The notes beneath the pieces are model-generated. The model was not told where the DNA came from and made no database searches. It worked only from the letters and a program-made list of their open reading frames with translations. Of a DNA stretch of 64,000 nucleotides, positions 13,088 to 36,498 are shown one piece after another. The DNA is from Eopsaltria australis. Its lineage: Eukaryota > Chordata > Aves > Passeriformes > Petroicidae. Made by a program: the position numbers and the translations under genes. Positions within the stretch are counted from its first letter, which is position 1, and every line of letters starts with the position of its first letter. The stretch is from contig JAVTVJ010000520.1 of NCBI GenBank assembly GCA_034509425.1, positions 1,240,001-1,304,000 on the forward strand, in the 5' to 3' direction.

Positions 13088-13170
13088 TGCATGCCCACAG
13101 CTGTGGGATGGGGTTCCCAAACATGCCCACAGCCCCAGGACAGGATCCCAATCCACGCCCACAGCCCAAA
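13088..13170. repeat. Diverged 32-bp tandem repeat, about three copies
   Basis: The word ATGCCCACAG (ACGCCCACAG in the third copy) recurs at 13091, 13123 and 13155, exactly 32 nt apart. Between the copies lie related GGGATCCC/GGTTCCC segments. This is an old, degenerate minisatellite. Confidence 0.7.
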
Positions 13171-15829
13171 TCTATCCTGATGCACTCCCACTTTCCTTGT
13201 CTGAACCCATGGGATACTCAAAGAAGGATTCAGTTTGTGGGTTTTCAGCAATTCACGATCTTTTAAAGATGAAAAACCTGTATAAATGGATGCTTTCCTA
13301 TGATCCTGTTTTATTTACTTGCTGGCACAGTGGCTGTGAGTCCACTTCAATTTTCATTGTGCAGAGATTCTTCTGTGCCTTATAGGGTGTCCTGAGCCCT
13401 CCTCTGCATTTAGAGGTTATTCCTGGTGGATGAAGCATTTGTGTAAATCAACACCTGCTTGACCCCTAGACCAAGGAACAGGAACCATGGCATCTCAGTC
13501 TGCATCCCTGAAATCCTTTGGGGAAAGGGAGGACTCTTACTGGGAAGTGACAGCCCAGCTCTTCCCTCTCTGTGCATTCCCACACACCTGCATTCCAGAC
13601 TGTCCCTTCCCTGCACCAGTGTCTGAAAACCAGGGATGGCTTTCCAAGGAAATTTCCTCACTGAAATAGTTAATGAGGACTGATCCCATCCCCCAGCTCT
13701 CTCCCCCCAGCTCGCCACCCCTCTGAAAAAAAAATCAGAATAATAATTAAAAGATGCCTAGAAACGCTCTTGGAAGAGCATAAATTCTGAAGATGAAAGT
13801 AAATGATTAAAATAATTAAATACTTCAAGTTGACAAGCAGAAGCAGAATCTTGCCAACGGACATTTGTCGGTAATTAGTTAATTAATCCTAACACAAATT
13901 ATAAGCCATAACAAACCAGTCAGGCTGAACGCAGCCGGCTGTTCGGAATTAAACTTAGAAAAAGAGGGAGTGAGAGAAAGAAGAAAGAAAAGTTTGGAGA
14001 TTCTTGCAGATCTGAGGGAAGATGCTGAGCTGGAGCTGGTGTCCCCCTGGGAAGGGCAGTCAGGACAGGGGCAGGAGTTGGGGCAGAACAGGGCTGTGCT
14101 CCCACCTGGCAGGAGCACAGTGGGATGGGATGCATGGAACCGGCAGTACAGAGTGGGATTTGGGATTTGCACCCTTTTCCTGTGAGTAAATGCAGCACAA
14201 AGGCTTCCCAGCTCTGCTTCCCACTCTGCCACTGGTACCAGTGCGCACTTCAGAACATCCTTGCCATGGGAATGAGCTGGTCTGGGCAGGTCGAGAGGCA
14301 AGTGGTGACACTAATCCAGGGGTTTCTGGAAGATGCGTGGACCAATCTCTGTGAAGGGCTTGATCTTGGGGTGCTGGGAGGGCAGCTGCAAACCAGCTGC
14401 CCATTAACACCCTGGAAAGTGTTTCTAGGACAGGCTGGAAAAGCAGGGTCAGTGCTTGGGAGCTGGGTCCTGCCAGGGAAAGTCGGTGCGAATGACACCA
14501 GGACACGTGTGTGGTCAGCAGGGACCCAGCATGAGCCTGATGCCATCCAAATCGCTGGGGACTTGGGGAAGACAGAGCCTTTGTGCAATGAAAAGAGGTT
14601 AATGAGCTGTGGACTGGTTTCTCACCTCCAGTCACCTTGGCTCAGGTCCAATTTTCAGCCCTAGATTAAGTGAGGTTGGTGATCCACAGGCACGACACGG
14701 TGACTGACAGCTCATCTGCGGCTGCACTGCTGTGTTCACACGTCCAGTCGGGGCTGGGGAGGCACTGAAGGGCCCTTCTTCCAGCACAGAAAAGCTCTGG
14801 AGCAGCCAGAGTTGGTGTTCTGACAGAGAAGACCTGCACATCCCCAGCACGGGGACACTGCTGGGTGACAGACTGGGCCAAATGACAGCTGGCAATGCAG
14901 CTTAAGTGAGAAATGGGATATACAGGTTGCAAATGGGCTTTTAGCAGCATGGAAAAGAAGGCACGAAAGAATAAACAGATATCAGGGAAGTGTGACTATC
15001 CCACAGATCCCACACTGTCAGAGGAGCTGCCAGTGACTGATGTGCCACGTCTGGGCACGTATCATGTGAGGGGAAGTACGAACATGTGAGTACACATGAC
15101 CATCTCCTGATGTGATTGACGCGCAGAGGAGAAAGAGATTATTTACAAGACAATGAGAATTAACACTGAAGAAATGCAAGGCCCAGACTCCCTGAGTTGC
15201 TCGCACAGTGGGTTCCTGTTTTCCATCAAACCCATCCAGAGCTCTGCTGAAGAGAAAGTTTCATCCGCATGTGCGTGAGCATGTGTACGCGCGTGTTCTA
15301 AGTGTTTTGCATTATGTGAGCTCTGACCTTCAGAGGGGAACAGAAGGAATATTTTCCCCCCTGAGGCTAGAGTTGTCAGTGAAATGTCTGTCTTCCTTAA
15401 TAATTTCAATCCGGGTGACAGGGGACAGGGCATTTTGCTCTGAACGAACGTACTGTAAAAACTGTCAGATGGAATTTGTCTCAAGAAGCAACATTTCTAT
15501 CCATTCAGGGTCATAATTACAGGCATCTTATGACCTGTGGAGCAGCACATTTTTCTCAGCTGAAGAAAAGGAGTCCTAAAATAGGTGGTTTGGTCTTCTG
15601 CAGAGCTTTGGATTGAACCTAAATGGAATCTAACAAACAACGGTGATCTGCAGCAGAATGCTTTCTTCGTGTTTGCTGGCTGCTTTTTTAAATCCAGAAC
15701 AAACTGTGCACTGAAGTGACGTAGCAGAAAAGAGGGATAGAAATTGCCATTCACTGGGCTGGAGTAATGGCCTATTTCTCCAATATCCTGTCTCCTAAGT
15801 GCCTGCCTCTCCGAATTTCCTCCACACTG

Positions 15830-16220
15830 ACACTAGCCAGCGTCTTGTTAATGAACTGAATAAGTAACTAAATGGGTGATTAACCAAATGAGCATGACGA
15901 TAATTTGATTGCACTTTCCCCACTTTTAAAGCACAGGAAATAGTAAGAAACAAAATAATCCAGTGACCAGCAGGAATTCAAACAGTACAGAGCTGGAGGA
16001 GCTGGGGGGAGCCTTGACTGGATGTGGCTGTCAATAAATCCCCCACAACACTGCAGAAATCTCTGGCTAAATATTTAGATTTCTTGATTCGTGCCTCCAC
16101 ACAGGAGAAAAATCCTATTCATTGATTTGAAGCAGCTTTTACTTTTATGGTTTGATTTTATAATTAGCAACAATCATGAAATGGATTGTCTTGCTGTGAT
16201 GTGCAGTTATGAATCACACA
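15830..16220. promoter_or_regulatory. Candidate conserved non-coding element
   Basis: An AT-rich, repeat-free block with many TAAT/ATTA cores (GTTAATGAAC, GTGATTAACC, ACGATAATTTG, TATAATTAGC). No reading frame and no transposon similarity that I recognise. Compositional evidence only. Confidence 0.22.
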
Positions 16221-18869
16221 CCACTCAAAGCTGGACATCGTTTTGGAGTCACCAGCCTGGGTTTGTGTAACCGAGCCTGCAGTGGCTGCTGCTTCCTCAC
16301 CTCACTGAGGTCTGAGTGACTCAGAATCAGGCTGGGAGAGGGAACCCAAAGTTACCACAGTGGGAAGATGCTCTGTACTGCTGGGGAGGGAGAAACGGGA
16401 AAACTGAGAAATAACACCCTGTCCTGGGCCGTCCCAGCTGCTCACAGTGGATAATCCTCTTCCCCACCCCAAGCAGACAATGGTGACCATGGCACAAGCA
16501 CAGGGAAGGAGCACCCAGCTGAGGAGCAGGGCCCCAGCTGTGCTCTGGAACGTTCTCACCTGCAAGATCAATCCTGCCAGGGACACAAACATTAATTAGC
16601 TAATGGCAGGGCAGGTTACAGTCCATTTTCACCTGCACACTTCAATGGATGCCCTGTTCTTGCCAACACAGGTGGAGGGAAAACACTCTGCAGTGGGCCT
16701 GGGAGTGAGGAGCAGAGCAGCTCTGTGAGGCAGAAGGAGTCCTGTAGGATTCATGGTACCAGGAATTGACATTCCCTGACATGTTTGCCAAGAATGAGGA
16801 CCCTTAGAAGCAGTTTTGCTGGTGGTGGGCAAGGAGGACAGTCCCTCCACACTGATGTTAGCCTGGGAAATGTCTGGAGGGGAATGGGGCACCCCAAGGT
16901 CAGAACAATCCCTCTGCAATGCTGCTGTGCCCCGGAAAGCAAGCACTGAAGGGAGACGCTGACAGCCTGATCCGCACGCCAGGAGAGCCAGGCTCAGGAT
17001 TTAAATCCCACTGACAAACACCTCCATCCAGGTAGTGTCTAACACTGGCAAAACAAACATGTGAAAGAGATTCTGTAGCTCTGCTCACTAAAAATTCATC
17101 AAGAGCTGCTCTCCAGGGACTCTGAGGCATTGTGGTGGGAAGGACAGAGCCAGACTTGGCACCAGGGTTGCCACAGCTTGGGCTTGGAAGGAACAAGGCA
17201 AGGCTCATCCCTGCCCATCCCTGAGGGGAATCTGTTAAAACCATGTTTAAACCCATAGAAAGTCAGTTCCAGGAGCTCTGTGGAGCCCAGTCAGGGAGAT
17301 TAGGAGCAAAGCCCCGTGTAAGCCTTGCAGGGTTCATTTTGGGGTTGGTGATCCGAACCGCACGCTCCAGCAGCTGGAGAGAAGCTCAGTGAATCAAGAC
17401 ATTTCTATTCCCATCCACTCTGTTACCCTGCCCTGTGATGTCCTAAATCACTTCTCCTCTCTGCACCTTCATTTCCTGCACCTGAAACAGCAAGAACATG
17501 CAGATTCTTTTCTTCTCCAGCAAGCAGGAGCTCTGGCAGGAAACTTCGTCCAGGCATTCCAGTAACCATAACATCATCTTTACTAATATCATATTGAGAG
17601 ACAACAAAGGACAAAAGCTGGTGCGAGCACTGCTCAAACGATCCCTGGAATGACAAATCCCTCCCATCCCGCCATCCTGGGTCACACCACAGCCCAACAC
17701 TGGTCATATGAGATGGGGACTGGGCAGAACGCTGAGCCCAGATCCCTCAGGACAGCGTTTCCCAGCCCAAGGCAGCAGCAGTGCACCCAGGAGGGCTCAG
17801 CACAGCCCTTCTGGAAGGAGAGCAGGATATTGGGATCCCCAGATTGGGAGACAGAGGTGGAACATGCAGAGTATTCCTCCTCCCCTGCCACATTTAGGGC
17901 ACTGTGCTTCCTGTAAAAGGTGTTCTCCTGCTCTCACAGGCAGGAGAGAGAGGAATGCCAGCAGCCAGGCTACTCACAGCTTTTGCTTTTGGAATATCCC
18001 CATGGAGGTCGTGGAGCAAACAACACATAAATGCACATAACTGCAGTGGTTTGTCTTGAAAATAAAACAGGCAAAGGCACATTCAATTTTAAGACATGCT
18101 GCAGCCTGGACAATTTCCCATTAATGGTGGAAAACATTCCCTGATTTCTGCTGGCAGAGTTGTCCTGCTTGTGTCATGGACTCATGTGAGGGGCACCTTC
18201 ACCCCAAAAGTGTGTTCCTAAACAGGGAAATCCAATCTGCCAAGAAAATTCAATAACAACTTTCACGCTTAACTGTACCCCAGGGCCCCAGAAAAATAAA
18301 CCGGGACGGTAGTTGAGGATTTTTCATTAACCTCCTCTTAAAAAGGTCCCAAAAAATAACACTGAGTGAGAAGGGCTGGTTGTACGTGTGGAATATGTGT
18401 GGAGATCTACAGGGGGAAAATGCAAAACTTCAGGCTGGATCCACACAGAAAATCCTTCAGTAGAAGAAATCACCCTCGTTTGATTTACACACGCAGCACT
18501 CAATTGAACAAGTGTAGCTACAGGCCATTGGAAAACAGTCAAAATGGTGAATTTGCTGCTTGCACACATTTATACTGTATCCTGGAGACAATCTGCTGTT
18601 GCTTTTTGGCATGTTTAGTGTTTTTTAAACCACACAGAGGTTATGTCTGGTTCTCCCAATGGCTGGGTGTTTGCAATATGCTGGAGCATCCTGAGTTTTT
18701 CTCTCCTGAGGCTGCCTCACACCTACAGATTTTGGATGCTTTGGTGGCTCCTTTCTTCAGTGTGGGGCTGGATTTGTGGAGCTGCACTCAGAGAACACGT
18801 TCATCATGGAATCATTGAATCTCGGTGGGGCTCAACAGAACCACAACAGAAACACAAGGAAAAGAAAAA

Positions 18870-19131
18870 TGGGGGATCATTAGGAGATCTTAGGTATTAG
18901 GCTTTTCGGGAAGTCTGTACTTCTCAAGTACCTCAGCCAATGGGGAAAGCGAGATGGAAATAGGGCCGGGAAATTGCAATAAAAAAGAGGCTGCGTGCCC
19001 TAAAAATCTCAGAGACCCCAGGGGAAATGTCCCATGGCCTCTCCCTTTATTCGAACTAAAGGAACTACAGGACTCCTCTGTCTCCTTTTAGGACACAAAG
19101 CTCTGGTGTTTGTGGATTAATTTTCCTGACA
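18870..19131 (+). mobile_element. Candidate solo LTR (endogenous retrovirus relic)
   Basis: A block of about 260 bp with an LTR-like order of signals: a CCAAT box (AGCCAATGGGG near 18936), an A/T-rich CAATAAAAAAG stretch at about 18977-18990, a conserved-looking CCCATGGCCTCTCCCTTTATTCGAA segment described here by position (19031-19055), then a U5-like GGACTCCTCTGTCTCC region ending near TTTTCCTGACA at 19131. It resembles short LTRs common in songbird genomes. No internal retroviral coding sequence is present nearby. Family and exact ends cannot be fixed by eye, and no target-site duplication was confirmed. Confidence 0.42.
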
Positions 19132-19715
19132 CCACCTTTAACCACCCCGTGATTCCAAAGGGATGGAATTGAACCCCCTCAGACTCCTGCCCTCCCCGTT
19201 CTTTTCCACCTTTAACTACCCCATGATTCCAGAGGGATGGAGCTCGAACCCCTCAGCTTCCCGCTCCTCCATTCTTATCCATTAACCACCCTGTCATTCC
19301 AAAGGGATGGAACTGGACCCCTTCAGATTCCCACCCCCCAAACTTGTCCACCATTAACCACCCCGTGATTCCAAAGGGATGGAGCTCGAACCCCTCAGAT
19401 TCCCACCCACCATCCTTTTCCACCTTTAACCACCCCGTGATTCCAAAGGGATGGAGCTCGAACCCCTCAGATTCCCGCTCTCCCGTTCTTCTCCATTAAC
19501 TACCCTGTCATTCCAAAGGGACGGAACTGGACCCCCTCAGACTCCCACCCCCCATCCTTTTCCACCATTAACCACCCCGTGATTCCACAGGGATGCAACT
19601 CGACCCTCTCAAATTCACGTCCCCCCGTCCTTTTCCATTTTTAATCATCCTGCGATTCCAAAGGGACGGAACCCGACCCCCTCACGCTCCCGCCCTCCCT
19701 CCCCCGCTCCCCTCA
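19132..19715. repeat. 72-bp minisatellite, eight copies, abutting the PSMB2 promoter
   Basis: A GATTCC/CATTCC word followed by AAAGGGATGGA recurs at 19151, 19225, 19295, 19367, 19439, 19509, 19581 and 19654, spacings 74, 70, 72, 72, 70, 72 and 73. Each unit reads (T)TTAACCACCCCGTGATTCC, then AAAGGGATGGAGCTCGAACC, then a pyrimidine-rich tail. Units 3 and 6 share CTGTCATTCC and AACTGGACC variants, which points to a three-unit higher-order duplication. The tail of the last unit grades directly into the GC-rich PSMB2 promoter. Confidence 0.93.
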
Positions 19716-19770
19716 GGGCTCCGCGCGGGCGCGGCTCTCGCGAGCGGTGACGCCATCGGCGCGCGCGGGC

Positions 19771-19780
19771 GCGCATGCGC
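19771..19780. promoter_or_regulatory. NRF1 binding palindrome
   Basis: Exact match to the nuclear respiratory factor 1 consensus GCGCATGCGC, 35 nt upstream of the PSMB2 start codon. NRF1 here is the nuclear respiratory factor, not NFE2L1/Nrf1, which controls proteasome bounce-back. Confidence 0.7.
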
Positions 19781-19814
19781 GGCGGGGCGGGCCGGGCCGC
19801 GCTGTGTCACGGCC

Positions 19815-30758
<10,944 letters not shown>

Positions 30759-30890
30759 CCCCCAAGATCTTTCTTCAGCAGTCTTCTTGTTTTGTCCTCT
30801 CTTGGGTTTTTTTTTCTATTCATTTGAAGCACAGGAATAATGTACTGCAATGGGAACTCGAATAAAGCCTGACATTTATATAGCCAGTTT
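30759..30890 (+). terminator. PSMB2: PSMB2 3' UTR and poly(A) signal
   Basis: A canonical AATAAA lies at 30861-30866, 103 nt after the stop codon. Cleavage is expected around 30,880-30,890, followed by T-rich sequence. The short 3' UTR fits a housekeeping mRNA. No second AATAAA is evident in the next several hundred bases. Confidence 0.85.
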
Positions 30891-32219
30891 TATCTTTTTA
30901 TTCCACTGATCCTTCCTGAGAGGATTTGAGTAAATTGTTCCACAGTGAAGGTGAAACTTGATTTACAGGTCATGGGGGCACATTCAGGTTATTTATCTTT
31001 CCTCTTCTGAGATTTTACTGCTCTCCAAATTTCTTATTTGTGGGAAAACTGTATTTTCTAGATGACATTGTGTTGTCATCCCTCTCATCACTAAAGCTCA
31101 CCAACCCCAGACAAGTGGTCCATGCCAAACATACAGCATCTGCTTTATTTTTTCAAAGGTGTTACCACTCTTTGCTGCATAAAATAATAATCAGGTTTTC
31201 AAAGATCTAATTTGCTTTTGACAGGAGTTTTCTTTCACTTGAATTAGATTGATACAAAGGTTTTCAAGTAGAATGGATTTTAAAATGCACTTTTAACTCA
31301 CCTGGCAATGGTTCTGTTACTGGGAAGGAGCATTCTGTTGTCACAGTGGGTTCATAACTACATTAGATAGAATTTAAATAGTATTTAAAATAGAAATGAA
31401 TATATCAATTGTGTGATTTTTCTTAATTGATGTGTCTGTACCTTTAGAAGTACATGAAAGCAGTTCAGTGAGAAATTAAACTGCTGCATTCCTCATAAAT
31501 CTTTGACTTACTCTCAGCTAGCTAGAGCTTTGTTTCCTTGAGAATAATCCCTGATGATCCATCTAGGCTCAAGATGCTGCCTCCCTATAAAACCCCCATT
31601 CATGGAACAGCCTCAGATAATTATCATGTGGCTGATACTTGTGGTCTGCCCAGAAGTGATTCAGTTTTTGGTGTGACTCCTTCCCTACTTGAACTGGCAT
31701 TAAAATTGCTCTTATTTTATGCAATTTTGTGCTTATTTTATGTTTGAATAAGCTCAGAAAAAGAATCTTGGAAATAGGGTAGATGTGTAGAGGACTGTGT
31801 GCAGACTGATCGTTGTGTGTTGTGGCATAACACCCAAGTTCTCAGCTGGAAAAGGTGGGTGACAGACTTAACTTGATTTGTCTAAGCTTTTTGGTCTTAC
31901 CTCTGTGGTGTGTTTGAGAATGTTCATTCCGTCCCAAAAAAAGTGTTCCTGTCTTCTGGAATGGATGAGAACTGGATGAGATTGAGACTTGCTTAATGTC
32001 ACAGAAGAAATTTGCAGCTCCAGTGCCTTAACTCACCCTGCCTCTTACTTAAATCTGATTCTTCCCTGGAGTCCCACCAGGCTTTGTAGTTTTAATTCTT
32101 CCCAGAATGAGTTTAATTACAGCTGGTTTTGCTGTAATGGCTGCAGTGGCTTTTATTTAAGGCCAATGGCACAGAACTCTGAAACATTTTGCTAAAACTC
32201 ACGTTATTTCTTGAAAACC

Positions 32220-32420
32220 TTTTAAACTTTTACACTCAGCAGTCCCCAGCCTGACGATTTCCTCTTGGCAGGTCACATTTAACACGAGCAGAGTCGGAGC
32301 GTTGTCATTCCACCACTGAAATCTCACCCCTTCGTGTTGCATTAATGTACTTGTTTAGCTTAATGCAGCATCTCTAATTTATTTTACCACTGATGTTGAA
32401 TGTTTTTGCAGGTTTCTTGT
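32220..32420. promoter_or_regulatory. Candidate conserved non-coding element
   Basis: A repeat-free block with isolated CpGs, TTGCATTAATGTAC and TTAGCTTAATGCAGC cores. No coding signature. By appearance only. Confidence 0.2.
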
Positions 32421-34038
32421 CTCGTTTCTAACTCGTCACTGCAGAGGGGCTGAGCTGATGTGATATTTTTGTCACTGCATATCAAAGCAGCGATGCCTCT
32501 TCATTGGAGGCATTCATTGTTCAGACACCAAACTGGGGTGTGGAGCTCTTGGATGATGTTGAGCCTGGCAGGGAATCTGCCTGGAGTTTTTATTGGCACC
32601 TATTTGCATGCAGGTGATTAATAAACATAAAACAATTATTCTCTGGTTGGATCCAGGTTAGAATGGAACATATGTTTTGCCCAAGGGCAGGGCCCAGGAT
32701 CTGAATCCCCCATGGAAAGGAAGATCCAAGGGGTTGCATCCGAAGCCAACGGAGCAGCAACCTCGAGGAATAAATAAATACAGCCCTTGATTCCAAACCA
32801 GGAACAAAAGAGCTGGCCCACGATGAGATTGGACTGTAGCCTCTAACAAAGCAGATTTTTTTGAGGACTTTCCAAGAATTTATACTTTTTAAGGAAAACT
32901 CTTACAGCTTTTGCTATGTAACTAATTCTTTTAAAGTGTCTACAGTGCTGATACTCAGAAACCAGTTTTCATTTTTGACAGTAGTACATGGAATCTGTTT
33001 GAAAAATCAATATTTAAATTAATGAAAGAGTAGAAAACTTCTCACCTGCTTCAAGTTTAGCCCTCAAGCTTCTGAAAACCTTACTTTGCCTAGAATCCAG
33101 GAATCCCTTTTGGAACGATTCCACTTCTCCATTTGTATTTGTCACGACAGGCCTCTCTTTCATAAGAAATCTCCGAAATAATCGAGCACTGCAAGAAAAT
33201 ACTGCTTTGTACTAATTTTTGTGGTTCATATTATGAGAAATGAATGTAGTAGTCAAGGCACCGTGTTCCTGGGGCACTGTGGCCACGGTGAGCTGCTCTG
33301 CCTTGCCTTGCCTGGTAATTCTGACCATATGTTTTACTCTCAAAGCCTCAGGGCTCAAAGAGTTAACAAGGCCCTTTTTCTCGTGTTAGGTTTCCTGTTT
33401 AAGGATGGTCTTTTCCTGGGGAGCAGATCATCACCAGCTCATCTCTCCAGAGCTTGGAGTTAGCTCCAAGATCAGTTTACAGATTCTCTGTGCCTTAGGC
33501 CACGTTGGGTTGGGAGTGCTTTGCTGGAAGAGGAATGTGAGCATAGGTGCAGCGCTCACAGGGCTTTTTCTCGGTGTTAATTACACCTTTCCATGGAAGA
33601 AAATCTGTGTTTTGGGTTAGACCTCCCTGTGACCAGAAGCACTGGCCCAGAGGAGCCATCAGGGCTCAGCTCCCTTGTGGAATTGGTCTCACACAAATTT
33701 GTAATGGTGCCAGGACAGCCTAAAAGTGACTCCATGACTCAAAAGTCATCTTGAGTGAAGTGACAGCCAAGCAGGGACATCAATCAAATACTGAAATGCC
33801 TGGAAGGTGGAACTGTCTCCCATCCTGCTGTATTCACTTTTATGGGGAGCTGCTGATGAGGGGGAGCCCCCCAAGGCTGATTCACCTTCCTTTCCCCAGG
33901 ATTTCTGCAAGAAATCCATGGCCCTGTTCTGTTAAACCAGGAGATGCTCCAGCCCTGGGCAGGTGAAAGGCCTTGAGCAGGGGCTGGGTTTCAGTGCAAA
34001 CCTGAGTGTCCTCAGTAGAAATTAGTGAGACTGCCCAG

Positions 34039-34117
34039 TAATAATAATAATAATAACAACAATAATAATAATAACAATAATTACAATAATTACAATAATA
34101 ATAATAAATATAAATAA
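34039..34117. repeat. Compound (AAT)n/(AAC)n microsatellite
   Basis: About 79 nt of AAT triplets interrupted by AAC and TTAC, ending in AATATAAATAAA. Confidence 0.93.
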
Positions 34118-34674
34118 AGCATCAATTCTACAGCATATTCTCAGCAATCCCTGAGTTTAATTTCTGTTTGTGGTGATCAATCACTGGCAGGAACTTTGTC
34201 ACCAAATGGAGCTGTCACTTCTCAGAGTCAAGATATGGGACCAGAGGGGAGAGACCAGGCTGAGCTCTCCCAAGGATGTGTTTTCCTTTGCTCTTGTCTC
34301 TGGTTTTGACAGTAGGCTCCTCCAAGAGGCATTAGCCCATGCCAGGGCTGACATTAGGGATTATGCTCATAGAATGTGGTTGAGTCCATTTTCCCATCTG
34401 AAACAGGGACAGCATAAATCTTTTTGTATTAAATAACTTGGCATTTAAGGAAGAAAAAACCTCTAACTTTGCTACCTGTGAAGCACTGGATGTATTTGAG
34501 AAAAAATGAATCTATCCTACTTGTAAAAAGTTTATCCTTCAAGCCATTTTTAATTCTTTCAGGGTTTAACTTTACATAGAGTTTCCATTTGTTGTTATCA
34601 GCCATCAACAGTAATTTAGTGCAGGAAATTTTCACTGATCAAGCTAAACAGGCATCAGTTGTTTTAACAGATTT

Positions 34675-34690
34675 AAAAAAAAAAAAAAAA
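34675..34690. repeat. Poly(A) tract
   Basis: A 16-A homopolymer. No retrocopy is recognised upstream. Confidence 0.85.
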
Positions 34691-35141
34691 GCAAAATGTA
34701 AATGGTGGAGTTAAAATACACAACTTGTCTATTTTCCATGCCCTTGACTATGTTGGTTTAGATTTCTTACTGGCTGAGGACTATTAAAAAATAAGTTAGT
34801 TGTCTTGAAAATGTAAAGTGACAGTTTAAGTGTTTTGTTTCTGTGCTAATGTGCAATTAGGTCGTTATCCAATAAGCTGATTCATGTAGTTTAACCCGAG
34901 ACAGCTGTGGAAGGCAGAGAAAACCCTTTGCTGTTGGGGCATGGGGAGAGGGTGTCTAAAAGGATCTGTTTCAGAACTGCCAGGATGGTTTTTTCCCCCT
35001 GTGTAATACAGTAAAGTTAGCAAGATTTGTGAAAAGCTAAATTCTGCTGATGAAATCTATAGAGAGAAAATCAAAATATGGGTGTATCTTGGATGCCAGC
35101 AAGTGTGGTATAATTTTTGATCTATAAATCAGCTCTAAGAC

Positions 35142-35160
35142 AGCCCCACAAGGTGGGGCT
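35142..35160. other. Short perfect GC hairpin
   Basis: AGCCCCAC and its exact reverse complement GTGGGGCT are separated by only three bases (AAG). No neighbouring transcript is recognised, so this is a structural oddity rather than a terminator. Confidence 0.6.
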
Positions 35161-35699
35161 AACCCAATCACTGAATGCTCTGAAGTGATTTCTTGGTTAG
35201 GTGTGTTTTGATTTGGTTAAATTACCTTTTGCTTAGCAGAGTTTGCCTTAATGTTGTTAAATGCATCTCTTGTTTATGCACAAACATGAAAATTGTGGAT
35301 CTCCTTGAGTTAATTTTCAGCAGACAATGGAAACTCCATCATTTTTTATGTTAGTATTTTGGGGATTATTGAAAATATCCTGCTACTGTATCACCAAAAC
35401 ACCCGTGGGCCTCAGTGGTGCTTGATCTCCTCTTGCTAAATGTTGCCCTGGGAATGCAGCTGATGCCATTCCCTGCTCCCAGAGATTTTTGGTTTGTGGG
35501 GAACACCTGTGTGCCTCCCCAGCTCTGGATTCAGCAGAGGGCAGTGATCTCGCACGCTGCTGCCTTCTCCCAAACTGGTTTGTCCTCTTCCTGCCTTGCA
35601 GATCACCTGGTGGTCACAGAACTCATGGGGAGAGAGGACCAGAGCCTTGTCCAGCAGTGCCAGGTGGGATGTACAGGGTTGTTTCTTCCCTTGGAAGAT

Positions 35700-35825
35700 G
35701 CTTATTTTATTTTTCACAAATGTTGGACAGTTGTGCCATGAAACAGGTGATCATCCATGTTTCACAAAGGAAGATAGCCAGTGACTTGCCAAAAACGCAA
35801 AAAGAGCAGCTGGAATCTGTCCTCT
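35700..35825 (-). mobile_element. Possible ancient MIR/CORE-SINE tail
   Basis: The segment CATCCATGTTTCACAAAGGA, then AGCCAGTGACTTGCC, resembles the inverted tail of MIR-type SINEs (mask of 'fraction of the genome kept since amniote ancestors'). Highly diverged; alignment to a repeat library is needed to confirm. Confidence 0.3.
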
Positions 35826-36477
35826 CCTAGTTCATCCAAGCACTGACAAGCAGAGATGTGAAGTTAAGGTAAATCTTCAGGTTTTTTAGGATAATACAAT
35901 TCTCCCTTGCAGAGCTGCTCTGAACATTCAGTGCTGTGAGGATGCTCATAGGATTTTATAAGCAGCTGTGCCAGGCAGGAAAACCTCCAGCACCACATGA
36001 TACTGTTTTCAAAGGATTTTCTGTGATCCCACAGCAAAATTTGCTGAAGAAAAAAAATGGGGAAAAGTCTGCAATGGCTGGTTTGGAATGTGGGATATCA
36101 CAAGCCATTCATTTGCTCCTTCCCAACAAGCCTGCAGTGTGCCGAGGCTGTGGCTCAAGGGTGGCATTATGGGCCTGGCTGGAGCAGAAAATGCACTTGT
36201 CTGTGTAATTAAAATGTCCCCAGTTGGATTATATGGGAATCAGAAACTTTCAAGTACATAGCCAGACTCTGACATGGGAATTAGGAAAACATTTCCAAAG
36301 CTGTCAGCTCATTTGGTGGTTTTCCCCTTTTTTTTTTGAACAGCAGTTTCTTGTATCTTTGAAACTTTTGTTACTGGGCAAGGCTGAGTTTGGGATATGA
36401 AAGGATTTCCAGGGTTTACTTATTCCTTATTTTCTCTGATTTAAAATCATATGGTTCAAACCTGTTTCTCTTTTTTC

Positions 36478-36498
36478 TTTTTTTTTTTTTTTTTTTTT
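36478..36498. repeat. Poly(T) tract
   Basis: About 21 consecutive T following a pyrimidine-rich lead-in. Confidence 0.9.

Larger units (their letters stand above)
1..18869. other. Gene-free left flank upstream of PSMB2
   Basis: I see no exon with recognisable protein similarity plus matching splice sites on either strand in these 18.9 kb. Open frames exist, but they are short, low-complexity and overlap one another in many frames. Also, I recognise no CR1 LINE fragment here. What the stretch does hold is listed separately: short tandem repeats (7490, 8964, 13088), microsatellites (2682, 9805), a poly(A) tract after AATAAA (672-695) and several AT-rich candidate conserved blocks. In mammals the neighbours on this side of PSMB2 are C1orf216 and CLSPN; neither is visible, so they are either outside the window or absent. 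Reading by eye could miss a poorly conserved small exon. Confidence 0.6.
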
